Shown: positions 9,230 to 20,623, numbered from the stretch's first letter. The stretch is DNA of 64,000 nt from Lysinibacillus_B sp036662795 (GCF_036662795.1 NZ_JBAFWZ010000009.1:81458-145457), one strand, 5' to 3'. A program made the numbers and translations. Notes: generated by a model from the letters alone, not told the origin.

Positions 9230-10390
9230 ATGTCATCGATAAAATTGTTTGAAAAGCCGCTTGGGATGCGCGATACATTCCCTCAAATTTATGGGAAATT
9301 AGAAACAGTTCGTAAAATAGGAAGCGAGCTGCTTCGCAAGCGTGGATTTGAATTTATTAAAACTCCATCAGTCGAGTATTATGATACGGTAGGTAAAGCA
9401 TCAGCCATTCATGATGCAACTTTATTTAAATTAGTTGATAGTCAAGGGAACACTTTAGTTTTACGACCAGATATGACAACACCGATTGCTCGCGTGGCTA
9501 CGTCGAAATTATTAAAAGAAAAAATCCCACAACGCCTTGCTTATTTTGAAAATGTATTTCGTGCACAACAGCAAGAAGGAGGACGGCCAGCAGAGTTTGA
9601 GCAAATGGGCATCGAACTAATTGGAGATTTTTCGGTGTTTGCAGATGCAGAGGTTATTATTACTGCAATCGAATTAGTAAAGGCTTATAAGATCGAGTCC
9701 TTCAAGATTACGATTGGACATGCTGGTGTACTGAGCTGTATTTTGAAGGATTATACAGAAAGTGCCGAGCAAGCAGGGACATTAAATGAGCTCCTTGTAC
9801 AACGAAATTATGTAGGATTTGAAGAAGCTGTGCTCACTTTCGATTTACCACAAACAAAGTCAGATGCATTGTTTACTTTTATTGAGGAAGCGATGAAGCT
9901 CTCTTCAATTGAAGGGATTGAGAAATATGTGCGTAAAAATGACGCATTAGAATATATGCGAAAGCTATGGGAGCTACTTGTTTTAGCAGGCTATGAGGAA
10001 TATATTGCATACGATTTTACCCTATCTAGTCATATGAATTATTATACTGGCATGTTATTCGAAGTGTTTGCTTCAGGTAGCGGATTCCCATTAGGTAATG
10101 GTGGTCGCTATGATGGATTACTCGAGCATTTCGGATCAAATGTTGGGGCAACAGGGTTTGGTCTTCGTGTGGACCGTTTATTAGAAGCGATGCCTCGCCA
10201 AGAAGTCGAACAGGAAAATGTGTTAGTTTTATTTTCACAGGATCGATTCCAGGAGGCACTGTCACAAGCTCAGTTGTTACGAGAACAGCAAAAGCGAGTA
10301 ACGTTCCAATCCATAGAAGGATTACAAAATGTTGCAGGGTTTAAAGCACAATTCCAACAAGTAAATGAATTTGTAGGCGAGGAGGCGTAA
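9230..10390 (+). CDS. hisZ: ATP phosphoribosyltransferase regulatory subunit
   Basis: This 386-residue protein is a class II histidyl-tRNA synthetase paralogue that has lost tRNA charging and acts as the regulatory subunit of short-form HisG. Motif-like blocks remain: the N-terminal GMRDTFPQ, LRPDMTTPIARV (~75-90), VFRAQQQEGGRPAEFEQMGIE and a C-terminal FPLGNGGRYDGLLEHFG. It is the first gene of the his operon and precedes hisG by 3 bp. Its presence fits the 207-residue HisG, which lacks its own regulatory domain. Confidence 0.95.
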   Translation: MSSIKLFEKPLGMRDTFPQIYGKLETVRKIGSELLRKRGFEFIKTPSVEYYDTVGKASAIHDATLFKLVDSQGNTLVLRPDMTTPIARVATSKLLKEKIPQRLAYFENVFRAQQQEGGRPAEFEQMGIELIGDFSVFADAEVIITAIELVKAYKIESFKITIGHAGVLSCILKDYTESAEQAGTLNELLVQRNYVGFEEAVLTFDLPQTKSDALFTFIEEAMKLSSIEGIEKYVRKNDALEYMRKLWELLVLAGYEEYIAYDFTLSSHMNYYTGMLFEVFASGSGFPLGNGGRYDGLLEHFGSNVGATGFGLRVDRLLEAMPRQEVEQENVLVLFSQDRFQEALSQAQLLREQQKRVTFQSIEGLQNVAGFKAQFQQVNEFVGEEA

Positions 10391-10393
10391 GCA

Positions 10394-11017
10394 ATGAATG
10401 AATTAACAATTGCAATGCCAAAGGGACGGATTTTTGAAGAGGCTTACGAAATGCTACTTCAAGCTGGGTTTAATCTACCTGAGGAAGTTGAGATGTCTCG
10501 AAAGTTGATGATTGAAATTCCGGAAGAGAAAATCCGCTTTATTTTAGCGAAGCCAATGGATGTGCCGGTATATGTTGAGCATGGAGTAGCCGATATCGGC
10601 ATCGCGGGCAAAGATGTATTGCTTGAGCAACGCCGTACTGTTCATGAGCTGTTAGATTTGAAAATTAGTGAGTGCTACATAGCCTCAGCTGGCTTACCTA
10701 ATACAGCAATGGATGAAATTGCGCCTAGAATTGCTACGAAATATCCGAATATTGCAACGAAATATTATAAAGGAATTGGCGAGCAGGTAGAGATTATCGA
10801 ATTGAATGGTTCGATCGAGCTGGCACCAATGATCGGCTTAGCGGATAGAATAGTAGATATTGTGTCCACAGGGCGTACATTAAAGGAAAACGGATTAGTG
10901 GAATATGAACATATTTCGGATGTTTCATCTCGATTGATCGCGAACCCTGTTAGCTATCGAATGAAGAGTGCTCGTATTCAGGATTTAGTATCTCGATTAA
11001 AAAAATGTGTACAGTAG
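10394..11017 (+). CDS. hisG: ATP phosphoribosyltransferase, short form
   Basis: A 207-residue catalytic subunit for the first step of histidine synthesis, joining ATP and PRPP. The length marks the short HisG class that needs HisZ. Motifs include IAMPKGRI at the N-terminus, [16 protein letters not shown] (~58-73) and [14 protein letters not shown] (~155-168, the PRPP-binding loop). A GAGGAGG site precedes the ATG inside the tail of hisZ. HisG is usually feedback-inhibited by histidine through HisZ. Confidence 0.97.
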   Translation: MNELTIAMPKGRIFEEAYEMLLQAGFNLPEEVEMSRKLMIEIPEEKIRFILAKPMDVPVYVEHGVADIGIAGKDVLLEQRRTVHELLDLKISECYIASAGLPNTAMDEIAPRIATKYPNIATKYYKGIGEQVEIIELNGSIELAPMIGLADRIVDIVSTGRTLKENGLVEYEHISDVSSRLIANPVSYRMKSARIQDLVSRLKKCVQ

Positions 11018-11033
11018 AAGGAAGGTTGTTTAA

Positions 11034-12314
11034 ATGAAAATCACAACATTAACGCAAGAAATTTCATTAAAACGTCCTTTAGATAGGGGCAATGAGGAGC
11101 AGCTGCGGGTCGTACGCCAAGTATTAGCGGATGTCCGTGAGCAAGGTGACGAGGCCCTTCGTAAGTATAGTGAGAAATGGGACGGCTTTTCACCAGATAG
11201 CTTTCGTGTAACGCAGGCTGAAATCGAGGAGGCAATAGCAGACTTTGATCCACAGGTATACAAGGATTTACAGGAGGCTGCTGCGAATATTCGTCTATAC
11301 CATGAGCAACAAAAGCGTACAGGCTATAGAATGCCTCTTGATAACGGATCATGGCTAGCACAGCGTATTTTACCCCTCGAATCTGTTGGATTATATGTGC
11401 CAGGTGGTTTAGCTGCATATCCGTCCTCGGTGTTGATGAATGTTATTCCAGCACAGGAGGCTGGAGTTAAGCGCATTGTAGTGACTTCACCTGCAGGAAA
11501 AGACGGGAAATTACCAGCGGGAGTGCTTGCTGCAGTGCATATTTTAGGTGTTACTGAAATTTATAAAGTAGGTGGTGCTCAGGCTATTGCAGCACTTGCA
11601 TATGGAACAGAAACAATCGCTCCGGTGGATAAAATCACAGGACCAGGTAATATTTTTGTTGCCCTAGCTAAACGTGAAGTGTTTGGAGAAGTAGCAATAG
11701 ATATGATTGCAGGACCATCTGAAATTTGTGTACTTGCAGATGATACAGCTTATGCAGATGAAGTAGCAGCAGATCTTCTTTCTCAAGCAGAGCACGATAC
11801 ACTAGCTTGTGCCATTCTCATTACGACTAGTGATGCATTAGCGGAGGAAGTGGCGCTTGAAGTAGAGAAGCAATTAAATGAGCTGCCAAAAGAGGCTATT
11901 GCACGTAAATCAATTGAAAATTTTGGGCATATATATGTTGCGGAATCGTTAGAAGATGCCATTCTTGCAGTGAATTCACTAGCTCCTGAGCATTTAGAAA
12001 TTGTCACTGAAAATGCAGTTGAGGTATCAGAACAAATCGAGCATGCTGGCGCCATTTTTATAGGTCGTTATAGCTCAGAGCCTGTTGGAGACTATTTTGC
12101 AGGCACAAATCATGTACTACCGACAAACAGTACAGCACGTTTTGCAAGTGGCCTTAATGTAGATGATTTTATTAAACGGACGAGCGTTGTTTATTATAGT
12201 GAAAAAACATGGGCACAAAATGCACCAAAAATTGCCCGACTTGCTAGATTAGAAGGATTAGAAGGTCACGCAAGAGCAGTAGAATCACGTGGATGGAATA
12301 AAGGAGAAGAATAA
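11034..12314 (+). CDS. hisD: Histidinol dehydrogenase
   Basis: A 426-residue NAD- and zinc-dependent enzyme that oxidises L-histidinol to L-histidine in two steps, the end of the pathway. Visible hallmarks are [18 protein letters not shown] (~118-135), [15 protein letters not shown] (~202), [10 protein letters not shown] (~222), [11 protein letters not shown] with zinc/catalytic residues (~248-258), APEHLEI and GTNHVLPT. Length is normal. It follows hisG by 16 bp with an AAGGAAGG site and is in frame with no interruption. Confidence 0.98.
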   Translation: MKITTLTQEISLKRPLDRGNEEQLRVVRQVLADVREQGDEALRKYSEKWDGFSPDSFRVTQAEIEEAIADFDPQVYKDLQEAAANIRLYHEQQKRTGYRMPLDNGSWLAQRILPLESVGLYVPGGLAAYPSSVLMNVIPAQEAGVKRIVVTSPAGKDGKLPAGVLAAVHILGVTEIYKVGGAQAIAALAYGTETIAPVDKITGPGNIFVALAKREVFGEVAIDMIAGPSEICVLADDTAYADEVAADLLSQAEHDTLACAILITTSDALAEEVALEVEKQLNELPKEAIARKSIENFGHIYVAESLEDAILAVNSLAPEHLEIVTENAVEVSEQIEHAGAIFIGRYSSEPVGDYFAGTNHVLPTNSTARFASGLNVDDFIKRTSVVYYSEKTWAQNAPKIARLARLEGLEGHARAVESRGWNKGEE

Positions 12315-12315
12315 C

Positions 12316-12912
12316 ATGGCAGAGCGTTATGCAAAAATTGATCGGAATACGAACGAAACTAAAATTAGTGTCGAATTAAATTTAGACGGAAGTGGACAAG
12401 CTGAAATAGAAACAGGTATCGGATTTATAGATCATATGCTCGATCTATTCCTAAAACACGGATTATTTGATGGCAAAATTATCGCGAATGGTGATACTTG
12501 GATTGACGATCATCATACGACAGAGGATATTGGCATTGTCCTTGGGCAGGCATTCCGTCAGGCACTTGGTGATAAAAAGGGAATAAAGCGCTACGGCAAC
12601 GCCTTTGTGCCAATGGATGAGTCCCTTGCCCAAGTTGTTGTTGATTTATCTGATCGCCCTGCATTTGTTTATCGGGTTGAACCAGCCCTAAATGAAAAAG
12701 TAGGCACATTTGATACGGAGCTTGTTTATGAGTTCTTTTGGAAATTTGCGTTAGAGGCACGCATTAATTTACACATACTTGTACCTTATGGCAGTAATAC
12801 GCATCATATTATTGAAGCGATGTTTAAAGCAGTAGCGCGTGCATTAGATGCAGCGATAGGTTTAGATCCACGTGTTAAAGGCGTACCGTCAACGAAAGGA
12901 CTGTTAGGATAA
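12316..12912 (+). CDS. hisB: Imidazoleglycerol-phosphate dehydratase
   Basis: A 198-residue Mn-dependent dehydratase that converts imidazole glycerol phosphate to imidazole acetol phosphate. It is the monofunctional Firmicutes type without the phosphatase domain. The metal-binding repeats are visible: [13 protein letters not shown] (~36), [10 protein letters not shown] (~60-69) and NTHHIIEA (~158). The ATG at 12316 follows AAGGAGAAG; the longer in-frame form from 12289 begins inside hisD. HisB ends exactly where hisH begins. Confidence 0.97.
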   Translation: MAERYAKIDRNTNETKISVELNLDGSGQAEIETGIGFIDHMLDLFLKHGLFDGKIIANGDTWIDDHHTTEDIGIVLGQAFRQALGDKKGIKRYGNAFVPMDESLAQVVVDLSDRPAFVYRVEPALNEKVGTFDTELVYEFFWKFALEARINLHILVPYGSNTHHIIEAMFKAVARALDAAIGLDPRVKGVPSTKGLLG

Positions 12913-13542
12913 GTGAAAATCGGAGTCATTGATTACGGAATGGGAAACTTATTTAGTGTTGAACAGGCGCTCCTACGATTAAAGGCAGATGTTGTAGTAA
13001 CATCGAATGTCAACGAGCTTCGCAAGGCGGACGCACTCGTGTTACCAGGGGTAGGAGCATTTCCAGATGCGATGAAGCGTCTAAAGGAAACAGGTTTAAT
13101 TGAGTTTATTTTTGAAATGAAGGAAGCGAACAAGCCGTTATTAGGGATTTGCTTAGGAATGCAGCTGCTGTTTGAGGAAAGTGATGAAGTGATAGCTACG
13201 AGTGGTCTCGGCATTTTTAAAGGTCGTATTGAGCGTTTCCAAGATGTGTCTCGTATTCCGCATATGGGATGGAATGAACTCGAATTAGCACAGATTCCAG
13301 ATTGGCTGGCTGAAAAAGAGCTACCACAGGATCGTCATGTATATTTTGTACACTCGTTTTATGCAACTGCTATGGATAAATCACAGCTTGTTGCCTCAGC
13401 AGATTATGAGGGAGTTCTTGTACCAGGTATTGTGGCAAATGGCAGCTTTACAGGTATGCAGTTTCATCCAGAAAAATCGGGTCAATTCGGCGTGTACCTA
13501 TTAAGAGAGTGGCTGAACGGAGTGGAGGTTGCAGTATGTTAA
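12913..13542 (+). CDS. hisH: Imidazole glycerol phosphate synthase, glutaminase subunit
   Basis: A 209-residue class I glutamine amidotransferase that supplies ammonia to HisF. The nucleophilic Cys lies in [13 protein letters not shown] (~residues 76-88), the oxyanion region in [11 protein letters not shown], and the His-Glu of the triad in MQFHPEKSG (~184). The start is GTG 12913, abutting the hisB stop. The 3' end overlaps hisF by 7 bp. In related genomes hisA stands between hisH and hisF; here no room is left for it. Confidence 0.97.
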   Translation: MKIGVIDYGMGNLFSVEQALLRLKADVVVTSNVNELRKADALVLPGVGAFPDAMKRLKETGLIEFIFEMKEANKPLLGICLGMQLLFEESDEVIATSGLGIFKGRIERFQDVSRIPHMGWNELELAQIPDWLAEKELPQDRHVYFVHSFYATAMDKSQLVASADYEGVLVPGIVANGSFTGMQFHPEKSGQFGVYLLREWLNGVEVAVC

Positions 13543-14294
13543 CAAAGCGTATTATTCCTTGTCTTGATGTAAAGGACGGACGAGTCGTTAAGGGCATCCA
13601 ATTTGTCCAAATACGAGATGCTGGTGATCCAGTCGAGCTGGCAAAGTTTTATGATGAGCAAGGTGCAGATGAGCTTGTATTTCTTGATATCTCGGCTTCA
13701 CATGAAGGGCGCGAAACGATGGCAGATGTTGTACGTCAAACAGCAGCCACACTAGCCATTCCATTTACGGTTGGTGGTGGCATTCGCACGCTTGACGATA
13801 TGAAACGAATTTTACGTGCTGGTGCAGATAAAGTATCCGTCAATACATCTGCTTTAGAGCGACCAGAGCTTATTAAAGAAGGTTCTGACTATTTCGGTGC
13901 ACAATGTATTGTTTGTGCGATTGATGCGCGATACAGTGAAGAGGATGGTACTTGGATGGTGTATACGCACGGTGGACGAAATAAAACAGCTTGGAAGGCT
14001 ATTGACTGGGCAAAGGAAGCAGTTCGACTTGGTGCAGGAGAAATTCTTTTAACGAGTATGAATCAGGATGGTGAAAAATCCGGGTTTGATTTAGAGCTGA
14101 CAAAAGCAGTTCGTGATGCTGTCACTGTTCCAGTCATTGCAAGTGGTGGTGCAGGAAATGCAGAGCACTTTAGAGAGGTTTTACAGGATGTTGATACAGA
14201 TGCCGCATTAGCCGCATCGATTTTCCATTATAAAGAGACAAGCGTAGCAGAAGTGAAAACTTACTTGCGGAATAAAGGAGTTCGTGTCAGATGA
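13536..14294 (+). CDS. hisF: Imidazole glycerol phosphate synthase, cyclase subunit
   Basis: A 252-residue TIM-barrel that closes the imidazole ring using ammonia from HisH and releases AICAR. Diagnostic parts are [14 protein letters not shown] at the N-terminus (catalytic Asp ~11), [12 protein letters not shown] (~81), [11 protein letters not shown] and the second catalytic Asp in [14 protein letters not shown] (~130). The ATG at 13536 follows GGAGGT and lies inside the end of hisH. It is clearly HisF rather than the paralogous HisA. Confidence 0.97.
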   Translation: MLTKRIIPCLDVKDGRVVKGIQFVQIRDAGDPVELAKFYDEQGADELVFLDISASHEGRETMADVVRQTAATLAIPFTVGGGIRTLDDMKRILRAGADKVSVNTSALERPELIKEGSDYFGAQCIVCAIDARYSEEDGTWMVYTHGGRNKTAWKAIDWAKEAVRLGAGEILLTSMNQDGEKSGFDLELTKAVRDAVTVPVIASGGAGNAEHFREVLQDVDTDAALAASIFHYKETSVAEVKTYLRNKGVRVR

Positions 14295-14911
14295 TTGAAG
14301 GGTTAAAATTTAATGAGCAAGGCTTAATTACAGCTGTTGTTCAAGATGCAAGATCAAAAGAAGTATTAACGGTAGCCTATATGAACGAGGAATCTTTAGT
14401 TAAAACTATTGAAACGAATGAAACATGGTTCTACTCACGTTCGCGTCAGGAGCTTTGGCATAAAGGAGCAACGAGTGGTAATACACAAAAGGTTGTATGT
14501 ATTAAAGGGGATTGTGACGGGGATGCATTAGTTGTTGAAGTCTTGCCAGCCGGTCCAGCCTGTCATACTGGCACAACATCTTGCTTTACTAAAGAGCTAG
14601 TAGAGAATGATAAACCAGGATCAGTCGGAATTCTGCCACAGCTTGTGGAGGTTATTCGTCAACGTGAAATCGATATGCCTGAAGGGGCATACACTACATA
14701 TTTATTCGATAAAGGGATCGATAAAATTTGTAAAAAAGTCGGTGAAGAAGCAACGGAGGTTGTCATCGGGGCTAAAAACCGTGATAAAGAAGAAGTAAAA
14801 TGGGAAGCAGCCGATCTACTATACCACCTTCTAGTCCTTCTACAAGAGCAAAAAATTGATGTATATGAAGTTCTAGATGTACTTCAAAAGCGTCATGAAG
14901 GAAAAAAATAA
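14291..14911 (+). CDS. hisI: Bifunctional phosphoribosyl-AMP cyclohydrolase/phosphoribosyl-ATP pyrophosphatase
   Basis: A 206-residue fusion carrying steps 2 and 3 of histidine synthesis. The N-terminal cyclohydrolase half has [19 protein letters not shown] (~46-64) and the zinc cysteines CIKGDCDGD and GPACHTG. The C-terminal pyrophosphohydrolase half has [12 protein letters not shown] (~153-164) and [14 protein letters not shown]. The start overlaps hisF by 4 bp (ATGA). The last ~20 codons plus 3' flank are repeated twice more downstream in a 112-bp tandem array, though hisI itself looks intact. Confidence 0.97.
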   Translation: MIEGLKFNEQGLITAVVQDARSKEVLTVAYMNEESLVKTIETNETWFYSRSRQELWHKGATSGNTQKVVCIKGDCDGDALVVEVLPAGPACHTGTTSCFTKELVENDKPGSVGILPQLVEVIRQREIDMPEGAYTTYLFDKGIDKICKKVGEEATEVVIGAKNRDKEEVKWEAADLLYHLLVLLQEQKIDVYEVLDVLQKRHEGKK

Positions 14912-15175
14912 GCAGAAAATATTCATGTTTTCTGCGTCGAAAGGCGACAGCCGGCAGACGCAAAAAATTGATGTATACGAAGTTCTAGATGTTCTTCAAA
15001 AGCGTCATGAGGGTAAAAAATAAGAAGGCAGTACTCCTGTTTTCTGCGTCGAAAGGCGACAGCCGGCAGACGCAAAAAATTGATGTATACGAAGTTCTAG
15101 ATGTACTTCAAAAGCGTCATGAAGGAAAAAAATAAGAAGGCAGTACTCCTGTTTTCTGCGTCGAAAGGCGACAGC
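14849..15175 (+). repeat. Three tandem 112-bp copies of the hisI 3' end
   Basis: Copies start at 14849, 14961 and 15073, an exact 112-bp period. Each has the last 20 codons of hisI with the stop, about 15 bp of flank, and a hairpin-forming stretch (CTGCGTCG aaagg CGACAG...). Copies 2 and 3 are nearly identical to each other. Copy 1 differs mainly just after the stop. The third copy breaks off at 15174 and runs into a GC-rich repeat fragment. 112 is not a multiple of 3, and every copy carries a stop, so the extra tails cannot be translated as part of HisI. Confidence 0.93.
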
Positions 15176-15210
15176 TTCAGAATGCGTCCGCCTGTAGCGT
15201 AACGGTGCGA
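15170..15210 (+). repeat. Fragment of GC-rich dispersed repeat
   Basis: The stretch GCGTCCGCCTGTAGCGTAACG at 15184-15204 recurs almost exactly at 46438-46458, and in shorter form at 58339. It joins directly onto the third hisI-tail copy. The rest of 15205-15380 holds a TATAAT box (15314-15319) and a small hairpin (AGGAACG...CGTTCCT, 15334-15355) before the TPR gene. Confidence 0.6.
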
Positions 15211-15380
15211 ATAGTCATATTTTATAAGAAAATATGAACTATGTAATTAATGCCATAATAATTGTTTAAAAATCGTCATGAACAGATGTAGCGGTTTCTT
15301 AGGCTGTTTGTGCTATAATAGGTACTATTGTGAGGAACGTGTTCTAGCGTTCCTTATTTATTGTTTCGGAGGAAATATTT

Positions 15381-16901
15381 TTGGAAAATAAACGTCAAAT
15401 AAAAAAGAACACTAACGTCGTATCGTTTATTCCGAACGGTGACTATTACTACCAAAAAGCACTTACAGCATTGGAACGCGAACAAATGGATAAGGCGTAT
15501 AAATATATTAAACGTGCAGCAGAACTAAGCCCAGACGATGCGCTTATTCTTTTGCAATATGGCATTTTAGAAATGGAAGCCCAAAACTTTGACCATGCAT
15601 ATGAACTTATACATACAGCCTATAGCCTAGATCCAAATGAGCCAGAGCTTATATTCATGCTAGCTGAAGTGTCAGGCTGCATCGGGTTGATGCATGATGC
15701 CAAAAAGTATGCGGAAAAATATTTAGAACTAGAGCCAAATGGGATGTACGCCATGGAAGCTAGTGAAATTTTAGATTTTGTGGAATATGAGCGAGACTCT
15801 TTGGAAGAGCTAGATGAGCAGGATTCTGAGAAATTGCTTTCACAGGAAAAAGCACGACGATTTATGGAAAAAGGAGACTTCGAGCAAGCGATAGCGGTGC
15901 TAGAAGACTTGATTGAGCAATTCCCAGATACATGGCCGGCCTATAACAATTTATCGCTTGCCTATTTTTATATCGGAGAGCCAGAACAGGCAAAGGCATT
16001 ATTAAATCATGTGCTTCGAGAAAATCATGGCAATCTCCATGCCCTATGTAATCTAGCTGTGTTTGCTTATTATGAAAAAAATGACACTGAGCTAAACTCT
16101 TTGCTAGAGGTGCTAACAAAAATTCAGCCATATGAATGGGATAATCGCTATAAATTAGGGGCTACATTAGCACTAATCGGTGAATATGAAACAGCATTTA
16201 AATGGCTTCGTTCAATGAGTAGACGTGGTTTTGAAGGGGATCCTGGTTTTTATTTTTGGCTTGCCCAATCAGCTTATTTTTCAGGACATGAAGGTATTGC
16301 GAAATCAGCCTGGAATAACCTACTTGAACTGGATCCATCGAAGGAAGGCTATGAGCCATGGTTAGGAGTAGACAATAAAAACAATTCACTTGAAAATAGT
16401 CGAGAAATTATTATCGACAAAATCAATAGCAGCTTTACATCCGACCGATTATTTGGCTTTTTCCTTTTAAAGCGCTCTGCCTATAAGCAAGAGATTATTG
16501 CGCATCCAAAATGGTTGGATGTATCAAAATATAATGAACTAGAAAAGCTATGTTTGGCATATGGGCTTGGTCATCAATTTAATGAAAAAAATAAAGCAGA
16601 GCTCCACTTTATACGAGCTATGTCAGTTGCTGAAGTTATTGCAGATCAATATGGTAGCATTCGACAAGAGGTAGCTCATGTATTACAGCTATGGTTTGCG
16701 CTATTTGATATAGCAATAAAGGAAAGCTATCCGTTCAAAAATGTTAATGCATTAGCTGCTGCCGTAGATTATATGTTCCATTCTGCAATGGATGAAAAAG
16801 TAACGAAAAAGAGATTTGCAGGGCAGTATGGAGTATCTGTAGCAACACTTACAAAGTATTGTGATGAGCTAATCGATTTCGTACCAACCCAATTATCATA
16901 A
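15381..16901 (+). CDS. Tetratricopeptide-repeat protein (YvcD-like)
   Basis: A 506-residue cytoplasmic protein with at least five TPR-like helical pairs in the first 300 residues (YQKALTALEREQMDKAYKYI, AAELSPDDALILLQYG, ILEDL...FPDTWPAYNNLSLAYFYIGEPEQA, and others) and a non-repeat C-terminal helical region. It starts at TTG 15381 with CGGAGGAAAT ideally placed. Its position between hisI and trxB matches yvcD of B. subtilis. TPR proteins mediate protein contacts; the partner is unknown and I see no enzymatic domain. Confidence 0.85.
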   Translation: MENKRQIKKNTNVVSFIPNGDYYYQKALTALEREQMDKAYKYIKRAAELSPDDALILLQYGILEMEAQNFDHAYELIHTAYSLDPNEPELIFMLAEVSGCIGLMHDAKKYAEKYLELEPNGMYAMEASEILDFVEYERDSLEELDEQDSEKLLSQEKARRFMEKGDFEQAIAVLEDLIEQFPDTWPAYNNLSLAYFYIGEPEQAKALLNHVLRENHGNLHALCNLAVFAYYEKNDTELNSLLEVLTKIQPYEWDNRYKLGATLALIGEYETAFKWLRSMSRRGFEGDPGFYFWLAQSAYFSGHEGIAKSAWNNLLELDPSKEGYEPWLGVDNKNNSLENSREIIIDKINSSFTSDRLFGFFLLKRSAYKQEIIAHPKWLDVSKYNELEKLCLAYGLGHQFNEKNKAELHFIRAMSVAEVIADQYGSIRQEVAHVLQLWFALFDIAIKESYPFKNVNALAAAVDYMFHSAMDEKVTKKRFAGQYGVSVATLTKYCDELIDFVPTQLS

Positions 16902-17024
16902 GCATAAAAGTTGAAAAGAGTAATTACATCGCATACGATATAATTACTTACTTGGCACATAAGAAAGTATAAAATAAAGTGAATATCCGCAAAAGAATAG
17001 ACAGTATCACGCCTTGTTTTGAAC

Positions 17025-18004
<980 letters not shown>

Positions 18005-18128
18005 TTTTACGTGGATTTAATGCTACTGTAACCTTAATGAAACAAATATTGGGTAAAATGGATTTATAGTAAGATTGTTGATTAGGCAATCTGACGAAGT
18101 TTACCCCCTTTTTTATACTTTATATTTA

Positions 18129-18169
18129 GGTTGTTTCCGAAGCAAAAAGCGGAGGCAGCCTCTTTTTTT
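18129..18169 (+). terminator. Rho-independent terminator after trxB
   Basis: GGTTGTTTCCG pairs (with G-U) with CGGAGGCAGCC, followed by TCTTTTTTT. Confidence 0.85.
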
Positions 18170-18258
18170 ATGAGAAAGGATTGTATACTTTTGTAACGAT
18201 GCGCCCTAACAAGTTATAATGGAGAAAAGTGAAAGAATAGATTTGAGGTGTTTTTGTT

Positions 18259-18726
18259 ATGCAAAGAATTGCCAACCTGTTAGCGATAAAGGACAACAAA
18301 GTATTACTATTGCAAAAGCCACGACGAGGGTGGTTCGTCGCGCCTGGCGGAAAGATGGAAAGTGGCGAATCCATTTACGAGGCGGCCATTCGAGAGTTTC
18401 AAGAGGAAACAAATGTAATACCACATGATATTCATTTAAAGGGTGTTTTTACAATGGTTATTAAAAGCGGAGACAGAGTTGTCGATGAATGGATGCTATA
18501 TACCTTTGTCGCAAAAGGTGTTGAAGGCACACCTTTTGAGGAAACACGAGAAGGCAAGCTAGCATGGCATACTATTGAAAGCTTAAAAACACTTCCGATG
18601 GCGCAGGGAGATCGTACAAATCTAGTATTTGCCTCTACTAAACAAGGAATACAATATGGCACATTTGAGTATACACAGGATTTTGAGCTAATTAGTGAAA
18701 CTATACAAATGTCAATTGAACAATAG
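18259..18726 (+). CDS. Nudix hydrolase (YvcI-like)
   Basis: A 155-residue Nudix protein with a complete Nudix box, GGKMESGESIYEAA followed by IREFQEETNV (~residues 33-56). The fold hydrolyses nucleoside diphosphates linked to another group, in the MutT/8-oxo-dGTPase style here (LLLQKPRRGWFVAPGG). It opens the conserved nudix-rapZ-yvcK-whiA-crh cluster and ends 18 bp before rapZ. The physiological substrate is unknown. The N-terminus MQRIANLLAIKDNKV agrees with the ATG at 18259. Confidence 0.9.
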   Translation: MQRIANLLAIKDNKVLLLQKPRRGWFVAPGGKMESGESIYEAAIREFQEETNVIPHDIHLKGVFTMVIKSGDRVVDEWMLYTFVAKGVEGTPFEETREGKLAWHTIESLKTLPMAQGDRTNLVFASTKQGIQYGTFEYTQDFELISETIQMSIEQ

Positions 18727-18744
18727 AAGGGAAGCGAATCTAAA

Positions 18745-19635
18745 GTGGCTATAAGTCAGCACTATACACATGAATTAGTAATCATTACAGGTATGTCGGG
18801 TGCAGGGAAAACGGTTGCTGTACAAAGCTTTGAGGATTTAGGCTATTATTGTGTGGATAATTTACCTCCTGAACTACTAACTACATTTTTAGCTTTGATG
18901 AAAGAATCAGAGAAAAAAATTACACGTATTGCCGCTGTTATGGACTTACGAGGGAGAGAATTTTTTGATTCATTAATTGATGCGCTGGATGCCCTAGTGA
19001 AGGAAGAGGATATTTCGCCGCAAATACTATTTTTAGATGCAGATAATGAAACGCTTGTACGTCGTTATAAAGAATCACGTCGCTCTCATCCACTCTCACC
19101 ACTTGGATCACCGCTAGAAGGAATCCAGCAGGAGCGTCAGATGCTATCGGAGTTAAAGGGGCGTGCCAAGAAGATTTTTAATACGTCTCAAATGAAGCCA
19201 CGTGAACTACGAGAGCGCATCACATTTGAGTTTTCTAATACGAGTGCACCGATATTCTCCATAAATGTGATGTCCTTTGGATTTAAGCATGGGATACCGA
19301 TTGATGCAGATTTAGTGTTTGATGTTCGTTTTTTAAAAAATCCTTACTACGTAGAGGAGCTTCGTCATAAAACGGGGCTACAAACAGAAGTATCGTCCTA
19401 CGTTTTGGCGACAGATGAAACACAACAGCTCATTGCAAAGCTAACAGACTTGTTCCATTTTATGATTCCACAATATAAAACGGAGGGGAAATCTCAGCTT
19501 GTTATTGCATTTGGCTGTACTGGAGGTCAGCATCGCTCTGTAACGCTGGCAGAATATTTTGGAAAGCTGTTAAGTCATACGCAACAAACCGTAATTACTC
19601 ATAGAGATATCGATCAACATCATCGAAAGGATTGA
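18745..19635 (+). CDS. rapZ: RapZ family nucleotide-binding protein
   Basis: A 296-residue protein with a P-loop near the N-terminus ([21 protein letters not shown], read in two parts), Walker-B-like VMDLRGREF and the C-terminal RapZ domain with [18 protein letters not shown] (~253). In E. coli RapZ is an RNase adapter and glucosamine-6-phosphate sensor; in B. subtilis the homologue YvcJ binds GTP and affects competence. Start is GTG 18745 with GAAGGGAAG upstream. It ends 4 bp before yvcK, so the two are co-translated. Confidence 0.95.
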   Translation: MAISQHYTHELVIITGMSGAGKTVAVQSFEDLGYYCVDNLPPELLTTFLALMKESEKKITRIAAVMDLRGREFFDSLIDALDALVKEEDISPQILFLDADNETLVRRYKESRRSHPLSPLGSPLEGIQQERQMLSELKGRAKKIFNTSQMKPRELRERITFEFSNTSAPIFSINVMSFGFKHGIPIDADLVFDVRFLKNPYYVEELRHKTGLQTEVSSYVLATDETQQLIAKLTDLFHFMIPQYKTEGKSQLVIAFGCTGGQHRSVTLAEYFGKLLSHTQQTVITHRDIDQHHRKD

Positions 19636-19639
19636 TGTA

Positions 19640-20623
19640 ATGGGCATTAAGAAAAAGCGCATAGTAGTAATTGGCGGCGGTACAGGTTTATCGACTTTAG
19701 TACGCGGCTTAAAAACACATAATTTTGATATTACTGCAATCGTTACAGTAGCAGATGATGGTGGCTCGTCGGGAAGGCTACGTGATGATTATGATATCCC
19801 GCCACCAGGCGATGTACGAAATGTCATCGCTGCTCTATCGGATGTAGAGCCATTAGTAGAGCAGATGTTTCAGTATCGCTTTACGAATTCCAATGATTTA
19901 GGTGGTCATTCATTAGGAAATCTAATGCTAACCGCTTTAACCGAAATAACAGGTGATTTTAGCCATGCCATTGCAGAAATGAGTAAAGTATTAAATGTAC
20001 ATGGTAAGGTAATTCCAGCAGCTAATAAAAAGGTTACACTACACGCAGAGTTACAAGATGGTACGTATATTCAGGGGGAATCAAAAATCTCTGATGCGAC
20101 CAAGCCTATAAAGCGTGTTTTTTTAACGCCGCCAAATACGCAACCGTTACCAGCGGCGATTCGAGCGATTAATCGAGCAGATTATATTTTAATCGGTCCA
20201 GGAAGCTTATATACGAGCATTATTCCCAATTTAATTGTGAAAGATATTGGAGAGGCAGTCGTACGAGCTAGGGCTAAAAAAATCTATATTTGCAATTTAA
20301 TGACCCAAAAGGGAGAAACGATTGGCTACAGTGCTGCTGATCATGTAGCGGCTATTCATCTCCATGTTGGCAAGACGTTTCTTGAGTCGATATTGATTAA
20401 TAACGAAGACCTACCACAGCCAATCAAGGAAAGCTATAAAGAGGAAAATGCTGAACCAGTTCATTTTGATATTGAGCGCTTACAAGAGCTAGGATTAGAA
20501 ATCAATAAAAGAGAAATAGCGCTTATTACAAAAGGAGTCGTTCGTCATGATGCGATTAGTGTAGCAGATTGGCTTTGTGAATATACACAACTCCAGGAAA
20601 AAGAAAGAACGAGTTTATCGTAA
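19640..20623 (+). CDS. yvcK: Gluconeogenesis factor YvcK/GlmR (CofD-like fold)
   Basis: A 327-residue UDP-sugar-binding protein. It begins VVIGGGTGLSTLVRGLK and carries TVADDGGSSGRLR, PPPGDVRNVIAAL and the C-terminal GPGSLYTSIIPNL block that define the YvcK family. In B. subtilis it binds UDP-GlcNAc, stimulates GlmS and supports cell-wall synthesis during gluconeogenic growth. It is embedded in the rapZ-yvcK-whiA-crh block, a conserved arrangement that ties carbon status to cell-wall supply. Confidence 0.95.
   Translation: MGIKKKRIVVIGGGTGLSTLVRGLKTHNFDITAIVTVADDGGSSGRLRDDYDIPPPGDVRNVIAALSDVEPLVEQMFQYRFTNSNDLGGHSLGNLMLTALTEITGDFSHAIAEMSKVLNVHGKVIPAANKKVTLHAELQDGTYIQGESKISDATKPIKRVFLTPPNTQPLPAAIRAINRADYILIGPGSLYTSIIPNLIVKDIGEAVVRARAKKIYICNLMTQKGETIGYSAADHVAAIHLHVGKTFLESILINNEDLPQPIKESYKEENAEPVHFDIERLQELGLEINKREIALITKGVVRHDAISVADWLCEYTQLQEKERTSLS

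Noticed and set aside
14607..14798. 63-codon ORF inside hisI
   Set aside because: Alternative frame within an intact, well-conserved hisI.
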